Shown here piece after piece: positions 27,564-38,007 of a stretch of 64,000 nucleotides of DNA. Location: positions 1,023,001-1,087,000 of the forward strand of contig NZ_JAUCBZ010000015.1 in assembly GCF_034676545.1 (NCBI RefSeq), in the 5' to 3' direction. The notes beneath the pieces were generated by a model, which ran no database searches, had not been told where the DNA came from, and saw nothing but the letters and a program-made list of their open reading frames with translations. A program made the position numbers and the translations under genes. The DNA is from Pararhodobacter sp. (lineage in GTDB: Bacteria; Pseudomonadota; Alphaproteobacteria; Rhodobacterales; Rhodobacteraceae). Position 1 is the first letter of the stretch; every line of letters starts with the position of its first letter.

Positions 27564-29128
27564 GCCGCGTCCCCTGTCATGCCGGCCATCAACAGGCCCA
27601 ATTCGCTCGCGTCGGTTTCCTCAGGGAGGCGCTCGCCCATGATCCGGCCGTCAAACATCACCACGATTCGATCCGACATCGACAGGATTTCGTCCAACTC
27701 GACCGAGACCAGCAGGATCGCCTTGCCTTCGTCGCGCAACTGGATCAGCCGTTTGTGGATGAACTCGATCGCGCCGATATCGACCCCGCGCGTCGGTTGC
27801 CCGATCAGCAGCAGGTCCGGGTTACGCTCGATCTCGCGGGCCAGCACGATCTTTTGCTGGTTCCCGCCCGAGAAGCTCTCGGCGGTCAACATCGGGTTCG
27901 GGGGGCGCACGTCAAAACGCTCGAACTTGCCGTTGGTGTCCTCGATGATCGCCTGATTGTTCATCAGCAGCCGGTTTTTCTGATAGGCCGGGTCGTTGTG
28001 ATAGCCAAAGGCGATATTCTCCCAGGCCATGAAATCCAGGATCAACCCGCGGCGATGGCGGTCCTCGGGCACATGCGACAGCCCGCTTTCGCGCCGCGTG
28101 GCCGCAGTTTCGTGTTTCAGGGACACGTCCAGCGGCACGCCGTTCATCGTCACCTCGCCGGTGCCCGGCACCATGCCCGCCAACACCTCCAGCAGCGCCG
28201 ACTGACCGTTTCCGGCCACGCCCGCGACGCCCAGAATTTCGCCCGCCTTGAGATCAAGATCAATGCCGCGCAGACGTTCGACTCCGTATTGGTCGATCAT
28301 CTTCAGATTGCGCGCCGACAGCACCACCTTGCCCGGTTTCGCCGGGGTTTTATGCACCTCCAGCAGCACTTTGCGGCCGACCATCAACTCGGCCAGTTCG
28401 GTCGGGCTGGTGTCGGCGGTGTTGACCGTCGCCACCATCTCGCCGCGCCGCATCACGCTGACCTCGTCGGTCACATCCATGATTTCGCGCAGCTTGTGGG
28501 TGATCAGGATAATCGTTTTGCCCTGTTCCTTCAGCCCGCGCAGGATGCGGAACAGGTGGTCGGCCTCGGCGGGGGTCAACACGCCGGTCGGCTCGTCCAG
28601 AATCAGGATATTCGCCTCGCGATACAAGGCCTTGAGGATTTCGACGCGCTGCTGATGCCCGACCGAGAGTTCCTCGATCAGAGCATCCGGGTCGACATTC
28701 AACTCATAATCCGCCGCCAGCCGTGTCAGCAGGGTGCGCGCCTTGTTCAGCGACGGCATCAGCCGCTCGCCGCCCTCGGCGCCCAGAATGACATTCTCAA
28801 GCACCGAGAAATTTTCGACCAGCTTGAAATGCTGGAACACCATGCCGATGCCGGCGTTGATCGCGTCCTGGCTGTCGCTGATGGTGGTCGGTTTGCCGTC
28901 AATCAGGATCTCGCCCGAGTCGGCTTTGTAAAACCCGTACAGGATCGACATCATGGTCGATTTTCCAGCACCGTTCTCGCCGATGATGCCGTGGATCGTG
29001 CCTTTGTGTACCCGAATACTGATGTTCTTGTTCGCCTGGACCGGGCCGAACGCCTTCGATATCCCGCGAAGCTCAATGGCGGGGGCGGCAGAAGGTGCCG
29101 CCCCCCCGTTGGTCACGTTTGCGACCAT
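27560..29128 (-). CDS. BMP-type (nucleoside) ABC transporter ATP-binding protein
   Basis: 522-residue tandem ATPase of the sugar/nucleoside type. The first domain has Walker A GENGAGKST near residue 52 and signature LSVGHQQRVEILKAL. The second has the degenerate GVAGNGQS P-loop usual in this class and signature FSGGNQQKIVLAREI. One chain therefore supplies both ATPase halves. It lies 12 bp after the binding-protein gene. The N-terminal 15 residues are low in complexity, and a slightly later start is possible. Confidence 0.93.
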   Translation of the reverse strand: MVANVTNGGAAPSAAPAIELRGISKAFGPVQANKNISIRVHKGTIHGIIGENGAGKSTMMSILYGFYKADSGEILIDGKPTTISDSQDAINAGIGMVFQHFKLVENFSVLENVILGAEGGERLMPSLNKARTLLTRLAADYELNVDPDALIEELSVGHQQRVEILKALYREANILILDEPTGVLTPAEADHLFRILRGLKEQGKTIILITHKLREIMDVTDEVSVMRRGEMVATVNTADTSPTELAELMVGRKVLLEVHKTPAKPGKVVLSARNLKMIDQYGVERLRGIDLDLKAGEILGVAGVAGNGQSALLEVLAGMVPGTGEVTMNGVPLDVSLKHETAATRRESGLSHVPEDRHRRGLILDFMAWENIAFGYHNDPAYQKNRLLMNNQAIIEDTNGKFERFDVRPPNPMLTAESFSGGNQQKIVLAREIERNPDLLLIGQPTRGVDIGAIEFIHKRLIQLRDEGKAILLVSVELDEILSMSDRIVVMFDGRIMGERLPEETDASELGLLMAGMTGDAA

Positions 29129-29140
29129 GCGTTCAAGCCC

Positions 29141-30136
29141 TCACTCGACCGAGATTGGGCAGGAGTTGTCCGACATATAGTCGTGAACCACCAACTCGCC
29201 CGAGGTGATCGCGGCCTCGGCCGCAGCCACGGCGTCGCGCATTTCCTGCGTGACCAGCGCGTCGTTGTTCTCGTCCAGCGCCCAATCCACGCCACCCGAG
29301 GCGAGGTCCATGACGTGAATGCCGGTTTCCATGTCAGCCCCTTCCGAGAAGGCCGCGAACACAGCGTTATCCACGCGCTTGACCATCGAGGTCAGAACCT
29401 GGCCGGGGTGCAGGTGGTTCTGGTTGCTGTCCACGCCGATCGACAGGATGCCGGCATCCGCCGCGGTTTGCAGAACGCCAACACCCGTGCCGCCAGCCGC
29501 GGCATAGACAACGTCCGCACCCTGGCTGATCTGCGCCGAGGTGATCTCGCCGCCGCGGACCGGGTCATTCCAGGCTGCAGGCGTCGTGCCGGTGTAGTTG
29601 ACGATGACGTTTGCGTCTGGATTTGCCGCCATCACGCCCTGTGCGTAACCGCAGGCAAAACGACGGATCAACGGAATATCCATGCCGCCGACAAAGCCGA
29701 CCGTGTTGGATTCCGAGGCCATCGCCGCCAGCATGCCGACAAGGTATGACCCTTCGTGCTCGGTGAACACGATGGAGCGCACGTTCGGTGCATCCACCAC
29801 GCCGTCGATGATCGCGAAGGTGGTGTCCGGATAATCCGGTGCGACCTGCTCCAGCACCGAGCTGAAGGCGAAGCCGGTCATGACAATCGGGTTCGAGCCG
29901 GATTCAGCCAAGCGGCGCAGGGCTTGTTCGCGCTGGGCTTCGGACTGCATTTCGATGTCGCGGTAGGCGCCGCCGGTTTCGGCAGCCCAACGCTCGGCAC
30001 CGCCGAACGCGGATTCGTTGAAGGATTTGTCGAACTTGCCGCCAAGGTCGAAGATCAGCGCCGGATCTGCCAGAGCAGCCCCCGCCGTCAGCGCCATTAC
30101 AGCAGTTGCGCCCATGAGTTTGCGGGTCAGTTTCAT
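29141..30136 (-). CDS. BMP family ABC transporter substrate-binding protein
   Basis: 331-residue exported binding protein of the Bmp/Med family. A signal peptide MKLTRKLMGATAVMALTAGAAL ends before ADPALIFDLGG, and the SFNESAFGGAERW stretch and FVGGMDIPLIRRF are family landmarks of purine-nucleoside binders. The start at 30136 follows a GGGAG ribosome site; 14 further upstream codons are open but do not fit. It is the first gene of the operon, and the ligand is probably a nucleoside. Confidence 0.93.
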   Translation of the reverse strand: MKLTRKLMGATAVMALTAGAALADPALIFDLGGKFDKSFNESAFGGAERWAAETGGAYRDIEMQSEAQREQALRRLAESGSNPIVMTGFAFSSVLEQVAPDYPDTTFAIIDGVVDAPNVRSIVFTEHEGSYLVGMLAAMASESNTVGFVGGMDIPLIRRFACGYAQGVMAANPDANVIVNYTGTTPAAWNDPVRGGEITSAQISQGADVVYAAAGGTGVGVLQTAADAGILSIGVDSNQNHLHPGQVLTSMVKRVDNAVFAAFSEGADMETGIHVMDLASGGVDWALDENNDALVTQEMRDAVAAAEAAITSGELVVHDYMSDNSCPISVE

Positions 30137-30216
30137 AGTTGTTCTCCCAGTTGGGTCGTCATTGGCCGCCGAGGACAAACCTCATGCAGTTGAGCCGAAG
30201 ACTCGGTCCATCCGTC

Positions 30217-30246
30217 ATCTAGGTCCAGCAGCAGGGCAGCCGTCAA
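30217..30246 (-). promoter_or_regulatory. Candidate promoter of the BMP operon
   Basis: On the leftward strand TTGACG (30246-30241), an 18-bp spacer and CTAGAT (30222-30217), about 80 nt before the binding-protein start. This is the only good pair in the 168-bp gene-free stretch between the rimI stop and that gene. Confidence 0.35.
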
Positions 30247-30304
30247 GCAGTTTTTACCAAACGGATAAGTCTAAGGAATCGCTTGGCCGGCCACAGGTTA
30301 AAAC

Positions 30305-30724
30305 TCAGACGAGCGACTTGCAAAGGATCATTGCGGCCACCGCGTCTTTGTCGTCCCGGGCGTAGTATCCCGGCCGCTGACCGTTCTGCACCCAACCCGC
30401 ATCGGCATAGAGCGCGCGGGCGGGGATGTTGTCTTCGGCGACTTCCAGAAAGGCTGTTGTCGCGCCGTGCGCGCGGGCGCGCGTCTCGAACTGCGACAAC
30501 ATGGCGCGGGCCAATCCGGTGCGGCGCGCGTGGGGGGCGGTGGCGAGGGTCAGCACCTCGGCCTCATCGGCTATCACGCGGCCAAGCAGAAAGGCCGTTT
30601 CGTCAGCCGTGTTGATCAGAAAAACATGCGGACTGTCCAGCACCGTGGCAAAGCTTTCCGCGCTCCAGGGTGCCGGTGAGCGGAAGCACAGCGCATGTAA
30701 AGCGGCCAGCGCGGCGGGGGTCAT
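30305..30724 (-). CDS. rimI: Ribosomal-protein alanine N-acetyltransferase RimI
   Basis: If the upstream frame error is set aside, this is an independent 139-residue GNAT acetyltransferase starting MTPAALAALHALCF. It contains the acetyl-CoA-binding segment HARRTGLARAML (pattern RxxGxA), then LEVAEDNIPARALYADAGW, as in RimI, which acetylates the N-terminus of ribosomal protein S18. The ATG overlaps the predicted tsaB stop. In the given sequence it is also the C-terminal domain of the fused frame, so its protein sequence is unaffected. Confidence 0.82.
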   Translation of the reverse strand: MTPAALAALHALCFRSPAPWSAESFATVLDSPHVFLINTADETAFLLGRVIADEAEVLTLATAPHARRTGLARAMLSQFETRARAHGATTAFLEVAEDNIPARALYADAGWVQNGQRPGYYARDDKDAVAAMILCKSLV

Positions 30725-31297
30725 TCGATCAACGCAGGCGGCTGTTCCGAGGGGGGGGGCCGCGTCGGCCTCGCGCAGGTAGAGCGGCGCGGGGCGTGGT
30801 TGCGGGCGGCCGATCCGGCGTGTCGCCAAGATCGCAATCGCCACGCCGAGCGGGTGCGCGGGCGCGATTCCGCCGTCGCCGATTGCGGGGTCGGGGGCCG
30901 TGTCATGGAGCGTCGGGGTTTGGCCCGGCAGCGTCACCCAGACCTGACCGCGCACCGCGGGCACGACCACCGGCAGCGCCGGACCATCCAGCGCCGCCGC
31001 CTCGAACCGGTCGATGCCGATGGCGGGAATCCCCAGACCCAGCGCCAATCCCCGCGCGGCCGAGACGCTGATGCGGATGCCGGTGAAATTCCCCGGCCCG
31101 ATGCCCACGCCTATCGCCGTCAGATCGGGCCATGTGACACCGGCCTCGGCCAGCGCCGCCTCCAGCAGCGGCATCAGGCTTTCGCCTTGCCCGCGCGCCA
31201 TGACATGATGGTGATGCGCCAGTACGACCTCATCACGGGTGACCGCCACCGAGCACCAGCCGCCCGACGTGTCGAAACCCAGGACCGTTTTGGCCAT
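30305..31297 (-). CDS. tsaB: TsaB fused in frame to RimI, probably by a G9-run frameshift
   Basis: As written, one 330-residue frame. Residues 1-185 are TsaB (LGFDTSGGWCSVAV, GPGNFTGIRISVSAARGLALG), the partner of TsaD in making t6A37 of tRNA. Residues about 192-330 are RimI. The join lies at a run of nine G (30741-30749). With eight G, TsaB would end SEQPPALIE and stop at 30721-30723, its TGA overlapping the RimI ATG (ATGA), the arrangement normal for these two genes. The fused reading is therefore probably an indel in the run, real or artefactual. TsaB function does not need the RimI part. Confidence 0.85.
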   Translation of the reverse strand: MAKTVLGFDTSGGWCSVAVTRDEVVLAHHHHVMARGQGESLMPLLEAALAEAGVTWPDLTAIGVGIGPGNFTGIRISVSAARGLALGLGIPAIGIDRFEAAALDGPALPVVVPAVRGQVWVTLPGQTPTLHDTAPDPAIGDGGIAPAHPLGVAIAILATRRIGRPQPRPAPLYLREADAAPPLGTAACVDRMTPAALAALHALCFRSPAPWSAESFATVLDSPHVFLINTADETAFLLGRVIADEAEVLTLATAPHARRTGLARAMLSQFETRARAHGATTAFLEVAEDNIPARALYADAGWVQNGQRPGYYARDDKDAVAAMILCKSLV

Positions 31298-31360
31298 CAG
31301 TCAGCCCCCGGATCTGGCGCGCCGTGGGTCAGCCCCTGACCTGCAGCCCGCGTGCCGTGC

Positions 31361-31918
31361 TCAGACGGCAACCGGGCGCACCTCGGTGACCTCGGGGATA
31401 TAGTGGCGCAGCAGGTTCTCGATGCCCATTTTCAGCGTCATCGTCGAAGACGGGCAGCCCGCGCAGGCGCCTTTCATATGCAGATAGACCACGCCGCGGT
31501 CGAACCCGTGAAAGGTGATGTCGCCACCATCCTGCGCCACGGCCGGACGCACGCGCGTATCCAGCAACTCCTTGATTTGCTCGACAATCTCGCTGTCGGG
31601 GCCGTCTTGCGTGGCGTGGGCGTCTTCGGCCTCGCCCTCGATCGCCGGGCGGCCCGATTGGAAATGCTCAAGGATCGCGCCCAGAATCGCCGGTTTCACA
31701 TGCGCCCAGTCGGTTGCATCGGCCTTGGTGACGGTGATGAAATCCGCGCCCAAAAAGACGCCGGTGACACCCGGCACGTCGAAAACCGCGCGGGCCAGCG
31801 GCGAGGATCCCGCCGTATCGCTATTGGGAAAATCAGCAGTGCCCTGGCCCAACACGTCCTGCCCGGGCAGGAATTTCAGCGTGGCGGGGTTCGGGGTGGA
31901 CTCGGTTTGAATGAACAT
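31361..31918 (-). CDS. NifU family iron-sulfur carrier (Nfu-type)
   Basis: 185-residue Nfu protein. An N-terminal Nfu_N domain (MFIQTESTPNPATLKFLPG) is followed by the NifU-like domain with cluster ligands in GACAGCPSS (CxxC). It delivers [Fe-S] clusters to client enzymes, possibly including the radical SAM proteins in this region (inference). The start at 31918 follows a GGAGG ribosome site 7 nt away; upstream codons in frame are not part of the family. Neighbours tsaB and rimI are common in this group. Confidence 0.93.
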   Translation of the reverse strand: MFIQTESTPNPATLKFLPGQDVLGQGTADFPNSDTAGSSPLARAVFDVPGVTGVFLGADFITVTKADATDWAHVKPAILGAILEHFQSGRPAIEGEAEDAHATQDGPDSEIVEQIKELLDTRVRPAVAQDGGDITFHGFDRGVVYLHMKGACAGCPSSTMTLKMGIENLLRHYIPEVTEVRPVAV

Positions 31919-31939
31919 GGCGCAGCCTCCGTTTGACGG

Positions 31940-31968
31940 GATATGCGACCCGAGGCCCGGCAAGTCAA
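31940..31968 (-). promoter_or_regulatory. Candidate promoter of the NifU-like gene
   Basis: Leftward TTGACT (31968-31963), a 17-bp spacer and CATATC (31945-31940), ending 21 nt before the start codon and followed by the GGAGG ribosome site. Confidence 0.42.
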
Positions 31969-32035
31969 GGATCGCAAGCGTCGCAGGGCGCGTGAATTTC
32001 GCGTCTGGGCGGCGTGATCCCAAGGCCCCGGAGTC

Positions 32036-32374
32036 TCAGCGCATCTCTTGCAATTGCAGGTTCCAGCCTTTCGCGTTTGTCGTGGATTTATGCGCGGCCG
32101 ATTGCCTCACCATCGCCAATTCGCGCGGCGTCAACTGTTGGCGAAACCGAATGCCGACATGGGTCAGGGTTGCCCACCGCACTTCGGCTTCGGGGAGGTG
32201 GTGGTTGCTGCCAAGGGCGATGTAGATGCGGTCGCCGGGACAGACCGCCGCCAAACGGGTCAAGCGCGCGCCAAAAGTGCTGACGTTGACGATGAACGCC
32301 GAGCGCGCCTGGCCATCGCGCAGCAAGACCCGGACTGCCTTGTCGCAGGGAAACCGATGTTCGCGATATTTCAT
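32036..32374 (-). CDS. PilZ domain protein (first of two)
   Basis: 112-residue single-domain PilZ protein. The NxSxxG motif is visible as NVSTFG, preceded by a basic start MKYREHRF that stands for the RxxxR arginines but has only two residues between them. PilZ domains bind cyclic di-GMP; the imperfect arginine motif leaves binding uncertain. It lies 10 bp after a second PilZ gene on the same strand. Function unknown. Confidence 0.85.
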   Translation of the reverse strand: MKYREHRFPCDKAVRVLLRDGQARSAFIVNVSTFGARLTRLAAVCPGDRIYIALGSNHHLPEAEVRWATLTHVGIRFRQQLTPRELAMVRQSAAHKSTTNAKGWNLQLQEMR

Positions 32375-32384
32375 CGTCGCCCCC

Positions 32385-32672
32385 TCAATGAAAGGTGCGC
32401 GACCCGAGGATCGCAGAGATATCGTTTTGTGTCAGGGGGTTGGAGAACATCAAGCCGCAGGTGTCGTCGAAATTCCAGCGCACCTCGGCTTGCAGGTTCC
32501 GGCCCATGGCCTGAATGTCGATCCGCTCGCCCACTTTCAGCGCCCGGTCAGGCACGCCCAGCAACCGCGCGCCGCCCGCGCTGAGGTTGCCGATGGTGGC
32601 GTCAAAGACAGTGTCGGCGGTGCGAACCTGTATCAAAACCCGTGAGGGGAGTCGTGTCGCGCGTTGCAGCAT
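32385..32672 (-). CDS. PilZ domain protein (second of two)
   Basis: 95-residue PilZ protein starting MLQRATRLPSRVLIQ at 32672, with the NxSxxG motif as NLSAGG and again an RxxR spacing. It was hidden in a long open frame antisense to clpB, but only this last part looks like protein. It is upstream of, and probably co-transcribed with, the first PilZ gene. It is divergent from clpB across about 180 bp. Confidence 0.83.
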   Translation of the reverse strand: MLQRATRLPSRVLIQVRTADTVFDATIGNLSAGGARLLGVPDRALKVGERIDIQAMGRNLQAEVRWNFDDTCGLMFSNPLTQNDISAILGSRTFH

Positions 32673-32742
32673 AAAAAGCCTTCCTCTCTGTCGATCAGAG
32701 AAGTTTCGCGCAAAGAGGTTTCGGGCCGGTAAACAGCGGCCC

Positions 32743-32771
32743 CTTGATCCACCGTTTTTGACTCCCCACAT
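32743..32771 (+). promoter_or_regulatory. Candidate heat-shock (RpoH/sigma-32) promoter of clpB
   Basis: CTTGAT (32743-32748), a 15-bp spacer and CCCCACAT (32764-32771) resemble the CTTGAA-N13-17-CCCCATNT heat-shock consensus. It lies about 80 nt before the ClpB start, as expected for a chaperone gene. Confidence 0.6.
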
Positions 32772-32849
32772 AGTCTGTGAGGCCCACAAAGGGCGTGCGC
32801 CGATGGTCGGGCGCGCCTTGCCAGACGGGCGCTTATGAAGGAGTAGACG

Positions 32850-35463
<2,614 letters not shown>

Positions 35464-35465
<2 letters not shown>

Positions 35466-35511
35466 ACCAAGGTCACAGGAAACCAAGGTTACGGGAAACC
35501 AAGGTCACGGG
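35464..35511. repeat. Three tandem 16-bp repeats after clpB
   Basis: Three contiguous copies of AAACCAAGGTCACRGG (35464-35479, 35480-35495, 35496-35511) with two variable positions, starting inside the clpB stop codon and running into its terminator. They look like slippage duplications. Confidence 0.85.
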
Positions 35512-35536
35512 GCGTCGGGAAACCGGCGCCCCGTTT
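35509..35536 (+). terminator. clpB terminator
   Basis: A 10-bp stem GGGGCGTCGG/CCGGCGCCCC (one G-T pair) with a GAAA tetraloop, followed by GTTT. It sits between the convergent clpB and YegD-like genes. Confidence 0.7.
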
Positions 35537-36780
35537 CAGTGTTCGGCGGTTGCCAGCGCCAATCCATCCACCACCGCCGTAAAGGCGTCGGCATGTTCGA
35601 GGCGCGCGGTCGGGCAAACCATCTGCACCTCGCGGCGCACCAACCCCATCAGGCTGGAGCCGCCCACCAGGATCACCGACCCGATCTGCCCCGGCGAGAC
35701 CTCGGCTTGCACCAGCGTTTCGTACATCGCCGCCCGCAGCGGCGGCGAAAACACGGCCAGCGAGGCGTTCAGCGATCCGGCGGTGATCGGCGCGCGCAGC
35801 CCGCGTTCGACAAACGCCAGATCAATCGCCGTTCTGACGCCCTGCGCATTCGCGGCGATCTTGCCGCGTTCCACCGCAAACGCCAGTTCATGCCCCAGAT
35901 GGTCGTAAATAACATCCCGCAAACGCGTGATCGCCTGCGGGTCGGTCGCGTGTTTCAGCAGATCATCGACAAAGCGTTCCGTATCGCGCGCATACAGGAA
36001 CGCGATCTTGGCCCAGGTTGCCAACTCGCGGTAAATCGCGTTGGGAACCGGCAGCACACCATCCCCCAGACTGCGCCGCAACGTGCCACCCAGCCCCAGC
36101 AGCGGCATCACATGCGCCACCGAGACCTCCTGGTCGAAATCCGTGCCGCCCAGCCGGATCCCATGGCTGGCGAGGATCTCGATGCGGCCCCGCGCCTCGC
36201 GAAACACCGAGAAATCCGACGTGCCGCCACCAATATCGACGATGAGTCCGATCTCGCCCTGCGGGCTCTGCCCGCGCCGGGTCTGCGCGGCGGCTTCCGG
36301 CTCGAACAGGAAATCCACCGTCTCGAACCCGGCCGCCGCGTAACAGGCCCGCAAATCCCCCTCGGCCCGGGCATCGCGCGCCGGGTCGGCGGAATGAAAA
36401 TGCACCGGTCGCCCCGACAGGACACGGCTGAACACCATCCCGGCCTGCGCCTCGGCCTGATGTTTCACATGCCGCAGGAATGCGGTGACGATCTCCGACA
36501 AGGTGCGCCGCCGCCCGCCGATCTGGCGCGGCTCGTGGAACAGTGACGTGCCCAGAATGCTCTTGAGCGCCCGCATGTAACGGCCCTCATCGCCGTCGAT
36601 CAGCGCCTGACCCGCCGCCGCGCCCACCCGCATGGGGCCGCGATCGGCAGGGAAGAACACCGCCGTGGGCAGCGTGTCGGCCGTCGCTTCAATCGCCAAT
36701 CGCCGCGGCTGGCCATCGACCAGCACCGCCGCCGCCGAGTTCGACGTTCCAAAATCAATCGCCAGTACCGCAGATTTCAT
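35536..36780 (-). CDS. Hsp70 family protein (YegD-like)
   Basis: 414-residue short Hsp70/actin-fold ATPase. It has phosphate-1 AIDFGTSNSAAAV at the N-terminus, phosphate-2 IVDIGGGTSDFSVF near residue 190 and an adenosine motif ILVGGSSLMGLV near 375. It lacks the substrate-binding lid of DnaK, as YegD proteins do. It is convergent with clpB, a chaperone pairing that may be coincidental. Client and function are unknown. Confidence 0.9.
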   Translation of the reverse strand: MKSAVLAIDFGTSNSAAAVLVDGQPRRLAIEATADTLPTAVFFPADRGPMRVGAAAGQALIDGDEGRYMRALKSILGTSLFHEPRQIGGRRRTLSEIVTAFLRHVKHQAEAQAGMVFSRVLSGRPVHFHSADPARDARAEGDLRACYAAAGFETVDFLFEPEAAAQTRRGQSPQGEIGLIVDIGGGTSDFSVFREARGRIEILASHGIRLGGTDFDQEVSVAHVMPLLGLGGTLRRSLGDGVLPVPNAIYRELATWAKIAFLYARDTERFVDDLLKHATDPQAITRLRDVIYDHLGHELAFAVERGKIAANAQGVRTAIDLAFVERGLRAPITAGSLNASLAVFSPPLRAAMYETLVQAEVSPGQIGSVILVGGSSLMGLVRREVQMVCPTARLEHADAFTAVVDGLALATAEH

Positions 36781-36844
36781 CGCGCCTATCCTCAGGTCGG
36801 AAAGGCGCGGGTCCTATCCAAACTCACGGCCGCTGGCAACTGCC

Positions 36845-36872
36845 CGTAGGGTGTGTGCTTGCACGCACCGTC
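36845..36872. repeat. Dispersed palindromic element, copy 1
   Basis: A 28-bp stretch (core GGTGTGTGC-TT-GCACGCACC, 9-bp stem) identical to 60052-60079 and found inverted at 60011-60034. It lies between the YegD-like gene start and the cspA terminator. Confidence 0.8.
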
Positions 36873-36884
36873 CCCGGACATGCG

Positions 36885-36910
36885 AAAACGGGGGCGCCAT
36901 TGGCACCCCC
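36885..36910 (-). terminator. cspA terminator
   Basis: Leftward hairpin GGGGGTGCC-AAT-GGCGCCCCC followed by GTTTT, 41 nt after the cspA stop: a clear intrinsic terminator. Confidence 0.75.
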
Positions 36911-36950
36911 GCTTCCAAATTCGTAACGGTCAATCCGTCGGTCGAGCCAA

Positions 36951-37157
36951 TCAGGCCAGAGCGAGGTTCGATGCCGATTCGCGACCATTGCGGTCGGCTT
37001 CCAGGTCGAACGTTACGGCTTGGCCGTCGTTCAGGTGCTGGATGCCAGCGCGCTCGAGTGCGGAAATGTGAACGAAAACGTCCTTCGAACCATGCTCAGG
37101 GGCGATAAAGCCAAAACCTTTGGTGGCGTTGAACCATTTCACGGTGCCTTTAGCCAT
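36951..37157 (-). CDS. cspA: Cold shock protein (CspA family)
   Basis: 68-residue single-stranded nucleic acid binding protein. It has RNP1 GFGFIAP and RNP2 VFVHISAL, and opens MAKGTVKWFNATKGFGF. The start at 37157 follows GGAGA. It acts as an RNA chaperone and transcription antiterminator. The upstream gene-free region of more than 250 bp on its side is long enough for the extended 5' leader usual in this family. It ends in a good terminator. Confidence 0.95.
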   Translation of the reverse strand: MAKGTVKWFNATKGFGFIAPEHGSKDVFVHISALERAGIQHLNDGQAVTFDLEADRNGRESASNLALA

Positions 37158-37633
37158 CGTGATGTCTCCTACTTTCAATTGCCACCCGCAACATGCAGTG
37201 GCCCGGCTCGGTCTCGTCAGAATCGCGACTGAGCCGTAAAGGGGACAGTGGTCGACAGAAGAATCTTCGCACACCCCGTATGCAGCAGCGCGGGCATGAA
37301 TGCAAGCCCCCAAGCAGGGACCACCTGGTGACCCGAGCGGCGATTCGCCCATGATCCAAAGACGAATCGTTTCAAACTTGCGGAAAATTGCCGCGTCAAT
37401 CGGCCCCGCTGTTGCCGGTTTCGACACAATGCAGCGCGCGCGGCGATACTGTTAACGCATTACGCGCAATACATAAAATTTGTCGTGCTTTGCCCCGATC
37501 TTGCCCTGATCGACCCGTGTTTCCGCCACAGCCGGGGAGCAAAACAAGGTTACCCGAGGCGAAACGCATCAACCAAACCCAAACCGCGCGCCGCACCGGA
37601 ACATCTGTAACCAAGTAACCAGGAGTACTTCAC
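37158..37633. other. 476-bp gene-free stretch between cspA and the pilin gene
   Basis: No convincing coding frame on either strand. The left part is probably the long cspA leader and promoter. The right part holds a candidate rightward promoter, TTAACG (37452-37457), 16-bp spacer, TAAAAT (37474-37479), and the leader of the Flp-like gene with an AGGAG ribosome site at about 37620. The base composition around 37440-37480 is locally AT-rich. Confidence 0.5.
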
Positions 37634-37846
37634 ATGACCTTGACCACCATGATCAAATCCTTTGTCGCCAACGAATCCGGTGCGGTGACCGTTGACTGGG
37701 TCGTTCTGACCGCCGCCATCGTCGGCCTCGGCCTCGCCGTGATCTCGTCGGTCCGCAGCGGCACCAGCGCGCTGGCCACCGATATCTCGACCTCGCTGAC
37801 GAGCGCCTCGGTCGCGTCGCTGGGCACGCTTGGCGTCAGCCAGTAA
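37634..37846 (+). CDS. Flp/type IVb pilin-like small protein
   Basis: 70 residues: a short basic leader (MTLTTMIKSFVANES), then GAVTVDWVVLTAA starting a long hydrophobic segment, and a Ser/Thr/Ala-rich tail. A glycine, alanine and an acidic residue at +5 (Asp rather than the usual Glu) resemble the prepilin site of Flp-type subunits cut by TadV/CpaA. No tad/cpa assembly genes lie in the window, so it is an orphan. AGGAGT precedes the start and a strong terminator follows. It could instead be an unrelated small membrane protein. Confidence 0.72.
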   Translation: MTLTTMIKSFVANESGAVTVDWVVLTAAIVGLGLAVISSVRSGTSALATDISTSLTSASVASLGTLGVSQ

Positions 37847-37865
37847 TCCGCGCCGACATCGTATC

Positions 37866-37898
37866 AAACGGGCCGCAGTTCCCTCCTGCGGCCCGTTT
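37866..37898 (+). terminator. Terminator after the Flp-like gene
   Basis: A 13-bp perfect stem AAACGGGCCGCAG/CTGCGGCCCGTTT with a 7-nt loop, 20 nt after the pilin-like stop. The T's are inside the stem end, giving a usable tail. Confidence 0.78.
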
Positions 37899-38007
37899 CC
37901 TGTGTCGCCGCCGGATCTTTTTGAACGCACAACGCCTGTGCAGCCTGTGCGCTTTTCTTTGTCCGCCGGGTGCGCGATGGTGAGTCCGGATCAACGAGGA
38001 CGCCCGG

